A stretch of 64,000 nt of DNA from an uncultured Prevotella sp. (GTDB taxonomy: Bacteria > Bacteroidota > Bacteroidia > Bacteroidales > Bacteroidaceae), in assembly GCA_900550035.1 (NCBI GenBank), contig URQS01000011.1, positions 6,275-70,274 of the forward strand. Direction: 5' to 3'. Under the pieces are notes generated by a model. That model was not told the DNA's origin, did not search any database, and was given only the letters and a program-made list of their open reading frames with translations. Numbering within the stretch: the first letter of the stretch is position 1; the number at the start of each line of letters is the position of its first letter. Positions 53,070-61,003 of the stretch are shown piece after piece. A program made the translations under genes and the position numbers.

Positions 53070-55187
53070 ATGAATATTGAAGAATTTAGAATCCAATTCG
53101 TAAATGATCTTCGCTTTAAGGCAGAGCATGAAGGAACAGAACCGGAAACTCAGTTTATAGAGAAGACATTGGAAGACTTGGAAGATATTGGTGAATTAAA
53201 TGATCCAATACCTATGTCTGTAGAAATAAGAGGACGTAAAAAACGTTTAATGGCATTTGATGCTTACGGTTATGATGAAGCTGATGGGTCATTAGTTTTG
53301 ATAGCTAGTGACTTTACAAACGAGATAGAGAACTCTTCAACATTGACAAATAGTAGGATTAATGAGCTTTATAATCATATGTTATATTTCATAGATGAAG
53401 CAGTAAATGGTAATATTAGTGATTATTGTGATGATTCAGATCCTGCAATTAACATTGCAAAGGAGTTCAGAAAGAAGATAGGAAAAAGTATGCTTACAAC
53501 AGAAATAGTAAGATTCAAATTCTATATCCTGTCTAATTCAATCTTGAGTAAGACCGTTAAGAATATTACTAAAGAGAATTTTCTTGAACGCCCAGTTGAA
53601 TTATGTATATGGACGCTTGAAAGGTTTTATCAAACCTTTACATCCAATGCAAGTGAGATTATAGAGTTTGATACTCAAGATTTTGGATGTGATGGTATTC
53701 AGTATTTGAAGGCGGATTTGAGTCCAGATACTGAATATGATGCCTATATGGGCATTGTGCCTGGTAAATTTTTAGCTGATATATATTTGAAATATGGTAG
53801 TAAATTGTTACAAGGAAATGTGAGAGCATTCCTTAGCATCCGCGGAAAGGTGAATAAAGGTATTAGGGACACGATTATAAACAATCCTAATAGCTTTTTT
53901 ACCTATAACAATGGTATTGCTGTAGTAGCAAGATCTGTAGGATTTTCTTCAGACAACTCAAAAATAACTCATTTTAAAGACCTGCAAATTATCAATGGAG
54001 GTCAAACCACAGCTTCATTGGCAAATGCGATAATTAAAAATGAAGACAAGAATGGAATGGATAATTTATTTGTCCCAATGAAACTGACGGTTCTTAATGT
54101 TGATGATGATATGTCTGAAGAGCAGGTTGAGAAATATAATAGTATAACAAAGAAAATATCTCAATGTGCTAATACTCAGAACCCAGTTAATGATGCAGAT
54201 TTCTTTTCGAATCATCCATTTCATGTTCTTATGGAGCAACTTTCACGAAAGGTTATGGCTCCACCTGTCAATGGAAATCCTTATCAAACCATATGGTTCT
54301 ACGAACGTTCTAGAGGTAAGTGGGAGCAGGAGCAAATGAAATATACGTCTGCAGAGAAAAAGAAGTTCTGTGAAATGCATCCAAAGAATCAGGTTATAAA
54401 GAAAGAGAAACTCGCAAAATGTTTGAATTCTGTTTATATGAATCCTAACCAAGTGTGTCAGAGTTCTGCTATAAACTTCAGTAAGTTTGCGACTATTATC
54501 GAAAACTTGTATGACGAACATAAGGACAGCATAAATGAAGTTTTTTTCAAAAAGTGCGTATGTTCAGTTATCTTGTTTGATACATTAGATTCTTTGATTG
54601 GTAAAGCTTCATGGTATCCAAAAGGTGGTAATAAGGCGCAAATAACACCATATACTATTGCAAAATTTTTCAGTCTTTTGCCATCAAAGAAAGATATAGA
54701 TTGGCTGACTATCTGGAATAAGCAAACCTTATATCCAGAGTTAGCTGAAGAACTCCTTAAGATAGCGTATCTAACACATAACTACCTAAATAAAGCAGCT
54801 GCAGGTGGTATTGTCAGAACTATATCTAGAACACTTAATGTATGGTCAACATATCGAGATAATGTTAAGTACGAATTGTCAGACGAATTTTGCGCAACAT
54901 TAGTATCTAAGGACGAAACTAAGAGTATTGAAGCTTCTGCAAAAAGAGCCCATAAGTTTAATTCAAACATAGACATAGCGGTAGAAGTATTCAAGTTGGG
55001 TGCTACTTATTGGTCAAAAGTGTATGCCGACATTCTCAAAGATAATATATTATCATTCGGAGATGTAGAGTTTATTCGCTCGATTAGTAGCTACATTGCA
55101 AAAGGAATTCTGCCATCAACTTCGCAATGTAAAAGATTGGCGAAGATCGTGACGAAGGCTGAAGACAAAGGATTTATAATGCCCTAA
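53070..55187 (+). CDS. AIPR-family (abortive infection phage resistance) protein
   Basis: A 705-residue protein with the AIPR domain: GNVRAFLSIRGKVNKGIRD (near 249), SFFTYNNGIAVVA (near 275) and LQIINGGQTTASLANA (near 305). An N-terminal region (about 1-150) and a long C-terminal helical part flank it. AIPR proteins are found in phage-resistance loci, and their biochemical action is not settled. It begins 11 bp after the nuclease gene and ends 3 bp before the next. A toxic effector or sensor role is inference. Confidence 0.88.
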   Translation: MNIEEFRIQFVNDLRFKAEHEGTEPETQFIEKTLEDLEDIGELNDPIPMSVEIRGRKKRLMAFDAYGYDEADGSLVLIASDFTNEIENSSTLTNSRINELYNHMLYFIDEAVNGNISDYCDDSDPAINIAKEFRKKIGKSMLTTEIVRFKFYILSNSILSKTVKNITKENFLERPVELCIWTLERFYQTFTSNASEIIEFDTQDFGCDGIQYLKADLSPDTEYDAYMGIVPGKFLADIYLKYGSKLLQGNVRAFLSIRGKVNKGIRDTIINNPNSFFTYNNGIAVVARSVGFSSDNSKITHFKDLQIINGGQTTASLANAIIKNEDKNGMDNLFVPMKLTVLNVDDDMSEEQVEKYNSITKKISQCANTQNPVNDADFFSNHPFHVLMEQLSRKVMAPPVNGNPYQTIWFYERSRGKWEQEQMKYTSAEKKKFCEMHPKNQVIKKEKLAKCLNSVYMNPNQVCQSSAINFSKFATIIENLYDEHKDSINEVFFKKCVCSVILFDTLDSLIGKASWYPKGGNKAQITPYTIAKFFSLLPSKKDIDWLTIWNKQTLYPELAEELLKIAYLTHNYLNKAAAGGIVRTISRTLNVWSTYRDNVKYELSDEFCATLVSKDETKSIEASAKRAHKFNSNIDIAVEVFKLGATYWSKVYADILKDNILSFGDVEFIRSISSYIAKGILPSTSQCKRLAKIVTKAEDKGFIMP

Positions 55188-55190
55188 CAT

Positions 55191-57254
55191 ATGGCTGCAA
55201 AAAGATATTATTATAGTGACACAATTACCGACTTTCTTCAAAAAGAAGATATGGTTGTAATAGGGAAGTTGGCACTTGCATATTCGCATGATATCAACGA
55301 CGAGACAAAAATGTCTTGGCTTGAAGAATTACGAGTTATGCGCTCGGTTTTGAAGAATTATAAGAATCGTGGTAGTGTATATTTTGAATACAATATACCG
55401 CGAATGGGAAGACGTGCAGATGTGATTGTACTTATAGATGATGTCGTCTTTGTTATAGAATTTAAAACAAGAAAATCCAAGTTCACTCATGAGGCAGTCA
55501 CACAAGTCTGGGATTATGCCTTGGATTTGAAGAACTTTCAGGAAGGAAGCAGAAACCGAATTATGATACCGGTTCTTGTTGCTCCATCTGAGAAAGACAA
55601 GAACTGCCAGATTGAACTTTCGCATTTTGAGGACCTTGTATACAATCCTTTGCAGGTGAATGAAAAGCAATTGTCTGTTGCGATAGAAAATGTTGTAACG
55701 ACAATTGCGGACAAAGCTGTTTTCTTAGCCAGCAAAGATGATGCTTGGGCAAAAAGCGGATATGAACCAACCCCTACAATCATTGAGGCTGCTATTGCTC
55801 TTTATGAAGAGAATACTGTAGAAGACATCACTAGGCACGATGGAGATATTGATGCAACCGCTGTCTGTCTTGAAAGGATAATTAATGAATGTCGTGAGAA
55901 AAGGCAAAAAGCGATATGCTTTGTGACAGGAGTTCCTGGCGCTGGCAAAACATTGATAGGTTTGCAAACAGCTATAAGCCAGTTCGAAAAGAATGAAAAG
56001 GCTGTTTACTTATCAGGAAACTATCCACTTGTCGAAGTTCTTCAAGAAGCGTTGACTCGTGATTATGTGCGGAGATGTAAAGAGGAAGGCAATCGCTGTA
56101 CCAAAGCTGAGGCTAAAAGTAAAGTCAAGGCTTTCATACAGATGATTCACCATTATCGGGATTTGTATCTTGAAGGAACTGAGATCAAGGACAATAAGAT
56201 AATGCCGATAGAAGGTTACTTCCAAAGCCATTCCGACAAGGCATATGTTCCCACGGAGCATGTTGCGATATTTGATGAGGCTCAACGGGCATGGACAAGG
56301 GAAGAGCTTGCCAGATTCATGAAGGAGAAGAAAAGCATAAAGAATTTTCCTTACAGCGAGCCGGAATATCTTATGTCATGTATGGACAGACAAGCAGACT
56401 GGGGGCTAGTGGTCTGTTTGATAGGTGGCGGACAAGAGATCAATAAAGGCGAAGCAGGAATTGTGGAATGGCTTTCTTCCATCAACAGAAGTTTTGAGAG
56501 GTGGCATGTCTATATGAGCGATAAGTTGAGCGACAAGGAATATGCCGAAGGCAAGGCTTTGGACATGTTGCAGATAGATGAAAGTCAAATTCATGTGGAA
56601 AGCGCTTTGCATTTGTCTGTCAGCATGAGGTCGTTCAGGGCAGAAAAAGTGAGTCTTTTTGTTCATCAACTTCTAAATTTGCAGAAGGAAGAAGCGTCTT
56701 CGACATTGAGAGAGCTTACTAATTATCCAATTGTTCTAACAAGGTCGCTCGATAAAGCAAAGCAATGGTTAAAATCACATGCCAGAGGAAGCGAAAGATA
56801 TGGACTCTTAGCAAGCAGTAAAGCCGAGAGATTGAAAGCCATAAGTATTAATGTTCGTTATCAGCCTGATTTCGTTCATTGGTTTTTGGAGGAAGATACC
56901 GATATCCGTTCTTCTAATGCTCTTGAAGACACTCTCACAGAGTTCAAGGTACAAGGATTGGAAATTGATTGGGCTTGTGTTGCTTGGGATGCAGACCTAA
57001 GACTTAATGATGACCATACGAAATGGCAACATTATCAGCTTCGTAGCGGAACGAAATGGCAGAATATTAACAAACCGATAAACCGAGAGTATCAAATTAA
57101 CGCATACCGTGTGCTACTTACTAGAGCTCGTCAAGGAATGGTCTTGGTTGTTCCAAATGGCGATTATGGCGTTCCGCCAGACGAGACACGCAAACCAGAA
57201 TGGTATGATGGTACATACAATTATCTAAAAGACATAGGGATAAAGGAAATATAG
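55191..57254 (+). CDS. DUF2075 ATPase/helicase-like protein with N-terminal PD-(D/E)XK-like domain
   Basis: A 687-residue protein. The N-terminal ~200 residues include RADVIVLIDDVVFVIEFKTR (near 74-93), an acidic residue followed by ExK on a beta-strand pair as in PD-(D/E)XK nucleases. From residue ~240 comes a P-loop ATPase: CFVTGVPGAGKTLIG (Walker A, near 245), HVAIFDEAQRAW (Walker B, near 358), LIGGGQEINKGEAG and a late VLLTRARQGM motif. This is the DUF2075 (Schlafen-like/UvrD-like) ATPase class. It is the sixth gene of the operon. The earlier described MORC-Z1 sets need not include it. Confidence 0.85.
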   Translation: MAAKRYYYSDTITDFLQKEDMVVIGKLALAYSHDINDETKMSWLEELRVMRSVLKNYKNRGSVYFEYNIPRMGRRADVIVLIDDVVFVIEFKTRKSKFTHEAVTQVWDYALDLKNFQEGSRNRIMIPVLVAPSEKDKNCQIELSHFEDLVYNPLQVNEKQLSVAIENVVTTIADKAVFLASKDDAWAKSGYEPTPTIIEAAIALYEENTVEDITRHDGDIDATAVCLERIINECREKRQKAICFVTGVPGAGKTLIGLQTAISQFEKNEKAVYLSGNYPLVEVLQEALTRDYVRRCKEEGNRCTKAEAKSKVKAFIQMIHHYRDLYLEGTEIKDNKIMPIEGYFQSHSDKAYVPTEHVAIFDEAQRAWTREELARFMKEKKSIKNFPYSEPEYLMSCMDRQADWGLVVCLIGGGQEINKGEAGIVEWLSSINRSFERWHVYMSDKLSDKEYAEGKALDMLQIDESQIHVESALHLSVSMRSFRAEKVSLFVHQLLNLQKEEASSTLRELTNYPIVLTRSLDKAKQWLKSHARGSERYGLLASSKAERLKAISINVRYQPDFVHWFLEEDTDIRSSNALEDTLTEFKVQGLEIDWACVAWDADLRLNDDHTKWQHYQLRSGTKWQNINKPINREYQINAYRVLLTRARQGMVLVVPNGDYGVPPDETRKPEWYDGTYNYLKDIGIKEI

Positions 57255-57288
57255 GAATAAAACTTGCGAAAAATACTATATAAATGTG

Positions 57289-57338
57289 ACCCCGACAGAC
57301 ATTAAGCGTTTAGCCAAAAGTCTGTCGGGTTCATGTTT
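57289..57338 (+). terminator. intrinsic terminator of the defence operon
   Basis: CCCGACAGAC (57291-57300) and GTCTGTCGGG (57320-57329), followed by TTCATGTTT. It lies 35 bp after the last stop codon. Confidence 0.78.
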
Positions 57339-57355
57339 ATTATAAGAACTAAATA

Positions 57356-57430
57356 TTGCTTGCGTGGTACGGTTCGGAGACCGTACCTCCTACAGATACC
57401 GCAAGCAACGAGTGTTGGGCAAAGCCCAAC
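57356..57430. repeat. cluster of nested hairpins at the right edge of the island
   Basis: An outer stem TTGCTTGCG (57356-57364)/CGCAAGCAA (57400-57408) encloses GGTACGGT-ACCGTACC (57366-57387). A third hairpin, GTTGGGC-AAA-GCCCAAC, lies at 57414-57430. The GGGC-triplet-GCCC module also occurs in the element at 3114. This may be an extragenic repeat family. Confidence 0.65.
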
Positions 57431-57485
57431 CAAATCTCATGTTCTCTTGTTCTCTTGTCTTTCAAAATAACCTGTTCTTATGTTC

Positions 57486-57905
57486 TCATGTCTTCAAAAA
57501 AACATGTTCTCTTGTCTTTATCTTCTCCACCACTTCCTCATCCGCCGGAAGCCACTTCACGGAGCTTAGTTCGTCGCGCGTGAGCCATTTGGCTGCCTCG
57601 TGCTCACGGAGAGTGAGGTTGCCGCTTTTCACTTTGCAGAGATAGCAATGCATGGTTAGGTGGAAGTTGGGGTAGTCGTAGCAGACTGTGGTGAGGAGGC
57701 TTTCCACAGAGATATCCGTTGCCAGCTCCTCGCGTATTTCCCTTTGTAGGGCTGTTTCGGGCGTTTCGCCAGGCTCCATTTTTCCGCCCGGAAACTCCCA
57801 CCAGTCTTTCCATTCGCCATAACCTCTTTGTGTGGCAAATATGCGGTTGCCGTCGCATATTATGGCGGCAACCACTTCTATTTGTTTTCTTTCTTCTTTG
57901 TTCAT
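57486..57905 (-). CDS. NUDIX hydrolase, MutT-like
   Basis: A 139-residue (deoxy)nucleoside triphosphate pyrophosphohydrolase. The Nudix box GGKMEPGETPETALQREI plus REEL (residues ~38-59) is complete. It starts VVAAIICDGNRIFATQRGYG, like 8-oxo-dGTP diphosphatases. The last ten residues (KTREHVFLKT) are coded by a simple TTCTCTTGTC-type repeat that continues past the stop, so the C-terminus is probably altered. It lies 2 bp behind the DUF3427 part on the same strand, a common pairing with PLD-helicase-DUF3427 proteins. Confidence 0.88.
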   Translation of the reverse strand: MNKEERKQIEVVAAIICDGNRIFATQRGYGEWKDWWEFPGGKMEPGETPETALQREIREELATDISVESLLTTVCYDYPNFHLTMHCYLCKVKSGNLTLREHEAAKWLTRDELSSVKWLPADEEVVEKIKTREHVFLKT

Positions 57906-57907
57906 AA

Positions 57908-58456
57908 TTATCCTATAGCTTTATATTGACTTGCAAAGGCATAGGTGGCTTCCGACATTGGCGTATTCAGATGCCATACTATCTGCATTGGCTTTGAGCC
58001 CTCTATGCTCTTCATCGTAACCTGTCCGAGATAGGTGAAACCCATACGGCAACCGTAGTCGGGATGTTCTACCTGCTGACGCACGAAGAGGAGCATGTTG
58101 TTCTCTCCATTACGATAAGCCTCGGCCTCGCGACTGCCCTCGCGCACTCGGTTTTGCGTTTCCCAATGAAAGAACTCACGGTTCTGGGCGTAGTCCTTAT
58201 AGGCTGTCATAGAACCCTCCTCGCGTTTCTTGATAATGTCTACGTACATCGCCTCAAGCTTTATGTCTTTCAATCGCTCCATGCCTTCGCGCGACGTAGA
58301 TTTGCGCTCTATGGTGGAGAGTCCAAGCGCAGCCAGTATTTGAGCCTTGGAGTAGACGCCATGCAGACGAAGCGGATTCCATTCCTTGTAGACCGAATTG
58401 TCGGCTTTCTCTGGTGCCGAACATTTGTCTCGCAAGTAATCGACAACATCATGCAA
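57908..58456 (-). CDS. DUF3427 domain, C-terminal part of the frameshifted helicase
   Basis: This frame begins with TTG inside the helicase end and codes the DUF3427 domain (LHGVYSKAQILAALGL, then HWETQNRVREGSREAEAYRN and FVRQQVEHPDYGCRMGFTYL). The native frame can be read further back as SDQLFIQELHDVVDYL, which is expected to follow the helicase residues EMCQMA. So it is not an independent gene but the tail of the protein encoded just upstream. Confidence 0.7.
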   Translation of the reverse strand: MHDVVDYLRDKCSAPEKADNSVYKEWNPLRLHGVYSKAQILAALGLSTIERKSTSREGMERLKDIKLEAMYVDIIKKREEGSMTAYKDYAQNREFFHWETQNRVREGSREAEAYRNGENNMLLFVRQQVEHPDYGCRMGFTYLGQVTMKSIEGSKPMQIVWHLNTPMSEATYAFASQYKAIG

Positions 58457-60833
58457 CTCCTGTATGAACAGTTGGTCGGACGCCAGCCATCTGGCACATC
58501 TCGCCCCATGTCAGGCTGCCGTATATCTTGTGGAAAGGAATGTGGCTGTAGGCCAAGAAGCCCTTAAGCGAGAACGAGCCGTTGCATACTTTGTGGTAGG
58601 CAGCTATCTCCTTGACTAATCTACTTCGGTTAAGGCTGCGCAGATAGCCGTCGATGTTGGCAAGTATTTCTTCTTTTGCCTTTTCTTCCAACACTATCTT
58701 GCAACCGAAGGGCGCATTGGTGAACCCTCCTTCAATCTCTTCCTTGATGTTGCGTGAATGTCGGCCTATGAGAGCTTCAAAGCGGTCCTTATAACTGAAC
58801 TCGGCACGCGAATGGCCTACAAAGTCGAGTACGGTAAGATGGTCCTTGCCCTTGTGCAGACGGAGCCCTCGGCCAAACTGCTGGAGGAAGACTGTGGCAC
58901 TCTCGGTAGGACGAAGGAACAGAATGGTGTCGACCTCAGGAATGTCAACACCCTCGTTGAATAGGTCTACAACGAAGAGATAATTGATTTTGCCTGTCTG
59001 AAGCTGCTTCTTGACGAGGGCGCGATGGTGGTTGTCGTCGTCGCTCGTAAGCACATCCGTATGCAATCCGGCAAGCGTGAACTTGGCGTTCATGAATCGT
59101 GCGTGCTCCTTGTCTACGCAGAAGCAAAGCGCACGAACCTTGTTAAGTCGGCTGTTTCCGATGTACTCCTGCATCTTCTTAAGGATGAGACCTGTACGAA
59201 AATCGTTCTGGGTGTAGACACGCGATAGTTCGGAGATGTCGTAGCCGTGGCCGCTCCATTTCACTTCCGTCAAATCTACGTTGTCAGGGATGCCATAATA
59301 ATGGAACGGAGCGAGCAATCCGGCATTCAAAGCAGCAGGAAGACGTATTTCGGCAGAGATGTGTCCGTCGAAGAAAACCGTGATGTCCTCCTGCTCGTTT
59401 GTACGTTCAGGCGTTGCTGTAAGACCAAGCAGAATGTGAGGCTTGAAGTAGGTCATCAGCTTGACGTAGGTTGGAGCAACGATGTGATGAACCTCGTCCA
59501 CAACCATATAGTCGTAGAAGTCCTCGGTAAGCGACAGGCTGTCCAAACGGTTGCGCAACGTATCCTTGCTTGCAAAGACATGCTGATAGGTGGAAGGCTC
59601 GTTGTTGCCGTCCCATACGCTACCGAAGTTGGGGTCTTCGAGCACTATGCGGAAGGTGAGCATGGCCTGACGAAGAATTTCCTGACGATGGGCTATGAAG
59701 AGAAAACGGCAGTCGGGATGAACCTCGCGGTAGCGTTTGAAATCAAAGGCGGCAATAACGGTCTTTCCCGTGCCCGTGGCTGCTACCACAAGGTTGCGGA
59801 AATGGCCGTGCACATTTCGCTCCACATCCAGTTTCTCCAATATCTCCTGCTGATAGTCCTTGGCACGCATAAGGTCGAGAGCCGAGAAATCGAGCAAAGG
59901 CGTCTCCCAATCGGCTCCTAAAGCCTTCTTCAAGCGTTCGTCGCTAATGCCGGGAATGAAGTCCTCGAATGTAGAGTCGCACCAATAAGCCTCAAACGAA
60001 TTGCGCACATCGTCGATTACTTGTGGCAGTTCAAACTGAGTGGCCTTGAAATTCCATTCCTTGCCATCCTTCAAGGCGTAAAGCGAGAGGTTGCTCGAAC
60101 CTATATAAGCCGTGTGGAAACCAGAGTTGCGAAGGAATATATAGGATTTGGCATGCAGACGGTCTTGCGTTCCGTCGTACGAAATCTTAATCTTCGTGTT
60201 TGGCAAGGAAGCCAATCGTACGATGGCGTCATAATCCGTAGCACCAGTGTATGTGGTTGTAATGACGCGCAGCTTCTTGCCCTCGCTTGTGAACTTTCGC
60301 AAGCTGTTCCAGAGCAGATTAAGTCCGCTGGTCTTGATAAACGACACCACCCAGCAGATTTCATCGGCACAGAGAATCTCTCGGTTGAGTTCGCTCTCCA
60401 TGTCGGCTGGACCTCTGCCTCCGAAGAACAAGGCGCTACGGCTGAGGGTTGTTATAGGGGTGATGGCCTTCAGGTGTCGCTCTATGTCGGGATATTCGCA
60501 GTTTGTGCGGTCTACGATAGCTGTCAGAATGCTTTTCTGAGCGTCAATAAGGTCAAGTTCCGTGTCATCCACGTTGAACTCACGACCTAAAGTCTTGATA
60601 ACAGAATTAACAAAATCAGTATATTTGTCGGCATCCTGATCGTCGGATGTACTGGAAAACGCCACCTCGATAAGGTGCTGCAGATACTTGCTGAGAATAT
60701 TCACAGCATCATCCTTCGAAATCAGCTTCTTGCCTATATAGAATCGCCCAGCGTCCACCTCGTTCAATTTCAGTTTGAAGAGGCGGTTGATAATCTGCTC
60801 GTAAACGCCGGTATGTATATTCGTGTCTTGCAT
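58449..60833 (-). CDS. PLD-nuclease/superfamily II helicase, main part of a frameshifted DUF3427 protein
   Basis: A 794-residue frame. A phospholipase-D-like nuclease domain has the motif RLHAKSYIFLRNSGF followed by YIGSSNLS (near 226-250). The helicase core is VVAATGTGKTVIAAFDF (Walker A, near 350), MVVDEVHHI (near 442), GLTATPERTNEQED and LQQFGRGLRLHKGKD (near 650). It ends shortly after WGEMCQMAG by going out of frame. A one-base gain (or two-base loss) near 58485 separates it from the DUF3427 domain. The joined protein would be about 975 residues, the usual size. It is a putative restriction-like defence or repair enzyme with an unusual palindromic promoter. Confidence 0.85.
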   Translation of the reverse strand: MQDTNIHTGVYEQIINRLFKLKLNEVDAGRFYIGKKLISKDDAVNILSKYLQHLIEVAFSSTSDDQDADKYTDFVNSVIKTLGREFNVDDTELDLIDAQKSILTAIVDRTNCEYPDIERHLKAITPITTLSRSALFFGGRGPADMESELNREILCADEICWVVSFIKTSGLNLLWNSLRKFTSEGKKLRVITTTYTGATDYDAIVRLASLPNTKIKISYDGTQDRLHAKSYIFLRNSGFHTAYIGSSNLSLYALKDGKEWNFKATQFELPQVIDDVRNSFEAYWCDSTFEDFIPGISDERLKKALGADWETPLLDFSALDLMRAKDYQQEILEKLDVERNVHGHFRNLVVAATGTGKTVIAAFDFKRYREVHPDCRFLFIAHRQEILRQAMLTFRIVLEDPNFGSVWDGNNEPSTYQHVFASKDTLRNRLDSLSLTEDFYDYMVVDEVHHIVAPTYVKLMTYFKPHILLGLTATPERTNEQEDITVFFDGHISAEIRLPAALNAGLLAPFHYYGIPDNVDLTEVKWSGHGYDISELSRVYTQNDFRTGLILKKMQEYIGNSRLNKVRALCFCVDKEHARFMNAKFTLAGLHTDVLTSDDDNHHRALVKKQLQTGKINYLFVVDLFNEGVDIPEVDTILFLRPTESATVFLQQFGRGLRLHKGKDHLTVLDFVGHSRAEFSYKDRFEALIGRHSRNIKEEIEGGFTNAPFGCKIVLEEKAKEEILANIDGYLRSLNRSRLVKEIAAYHKVCNGSFSLKGFLAYSHIPFHKIYGSLTWGEMCQMAGVRPTVHTGVA

Positions 60834-60879
60834 AAATGCAAAATTGTTAAGAGTTATGTTTTCTTATTTCAACTTTATG

Positions 60880-60911
60880 CAAAGATACAGTATTATTTGT
60901 TATATCACAAA
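60880..60911 (-). promoter_or_regulatory. promoter of the PLD-helicase gene
   Basis: On the minus strand TTTG (60911-60908), 20 bp, TATCTTTG (60887-60880): a full Bacteroidetes promoter. The leader would be about 40 nt. Confidence 0.72.
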
Positions 60912-60934
60912 TCGTGATAAAACAAATAATACTG
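60888..60934. promoter_or_regulatory. 47-bp palindrome overlapping the PLD-helicase promoter (operator candidate)
   Basis: Arms CAGTATTATTTGTT (60888-60901) and its exact complement (60921-60934) enclose inner arms TATCAC (60903-60908) and GTGATA (60914-60919). Only one base pair per side and the central five bases break the symmetry. It starts at the base next to the -7 box and its centre covers the -33 box, so a dimeric protein bound here would block transcription. Confidence 0.75.
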
Positions 60935-61003
60935 ACACGCTCTTAAATCACTTACCATACGATGAAGTTTCGCAGCATCAATCAATAGCAGTTTCTTCAG
61001 AAG

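Noticed and set aside
46638..57254. Prophage or integrative element carrying the defence genes
   Set aside because: No integrase, capsid, relaxase or conjugation genes were seen within or beside the operon, and no flanking direct repeats were found by eye.
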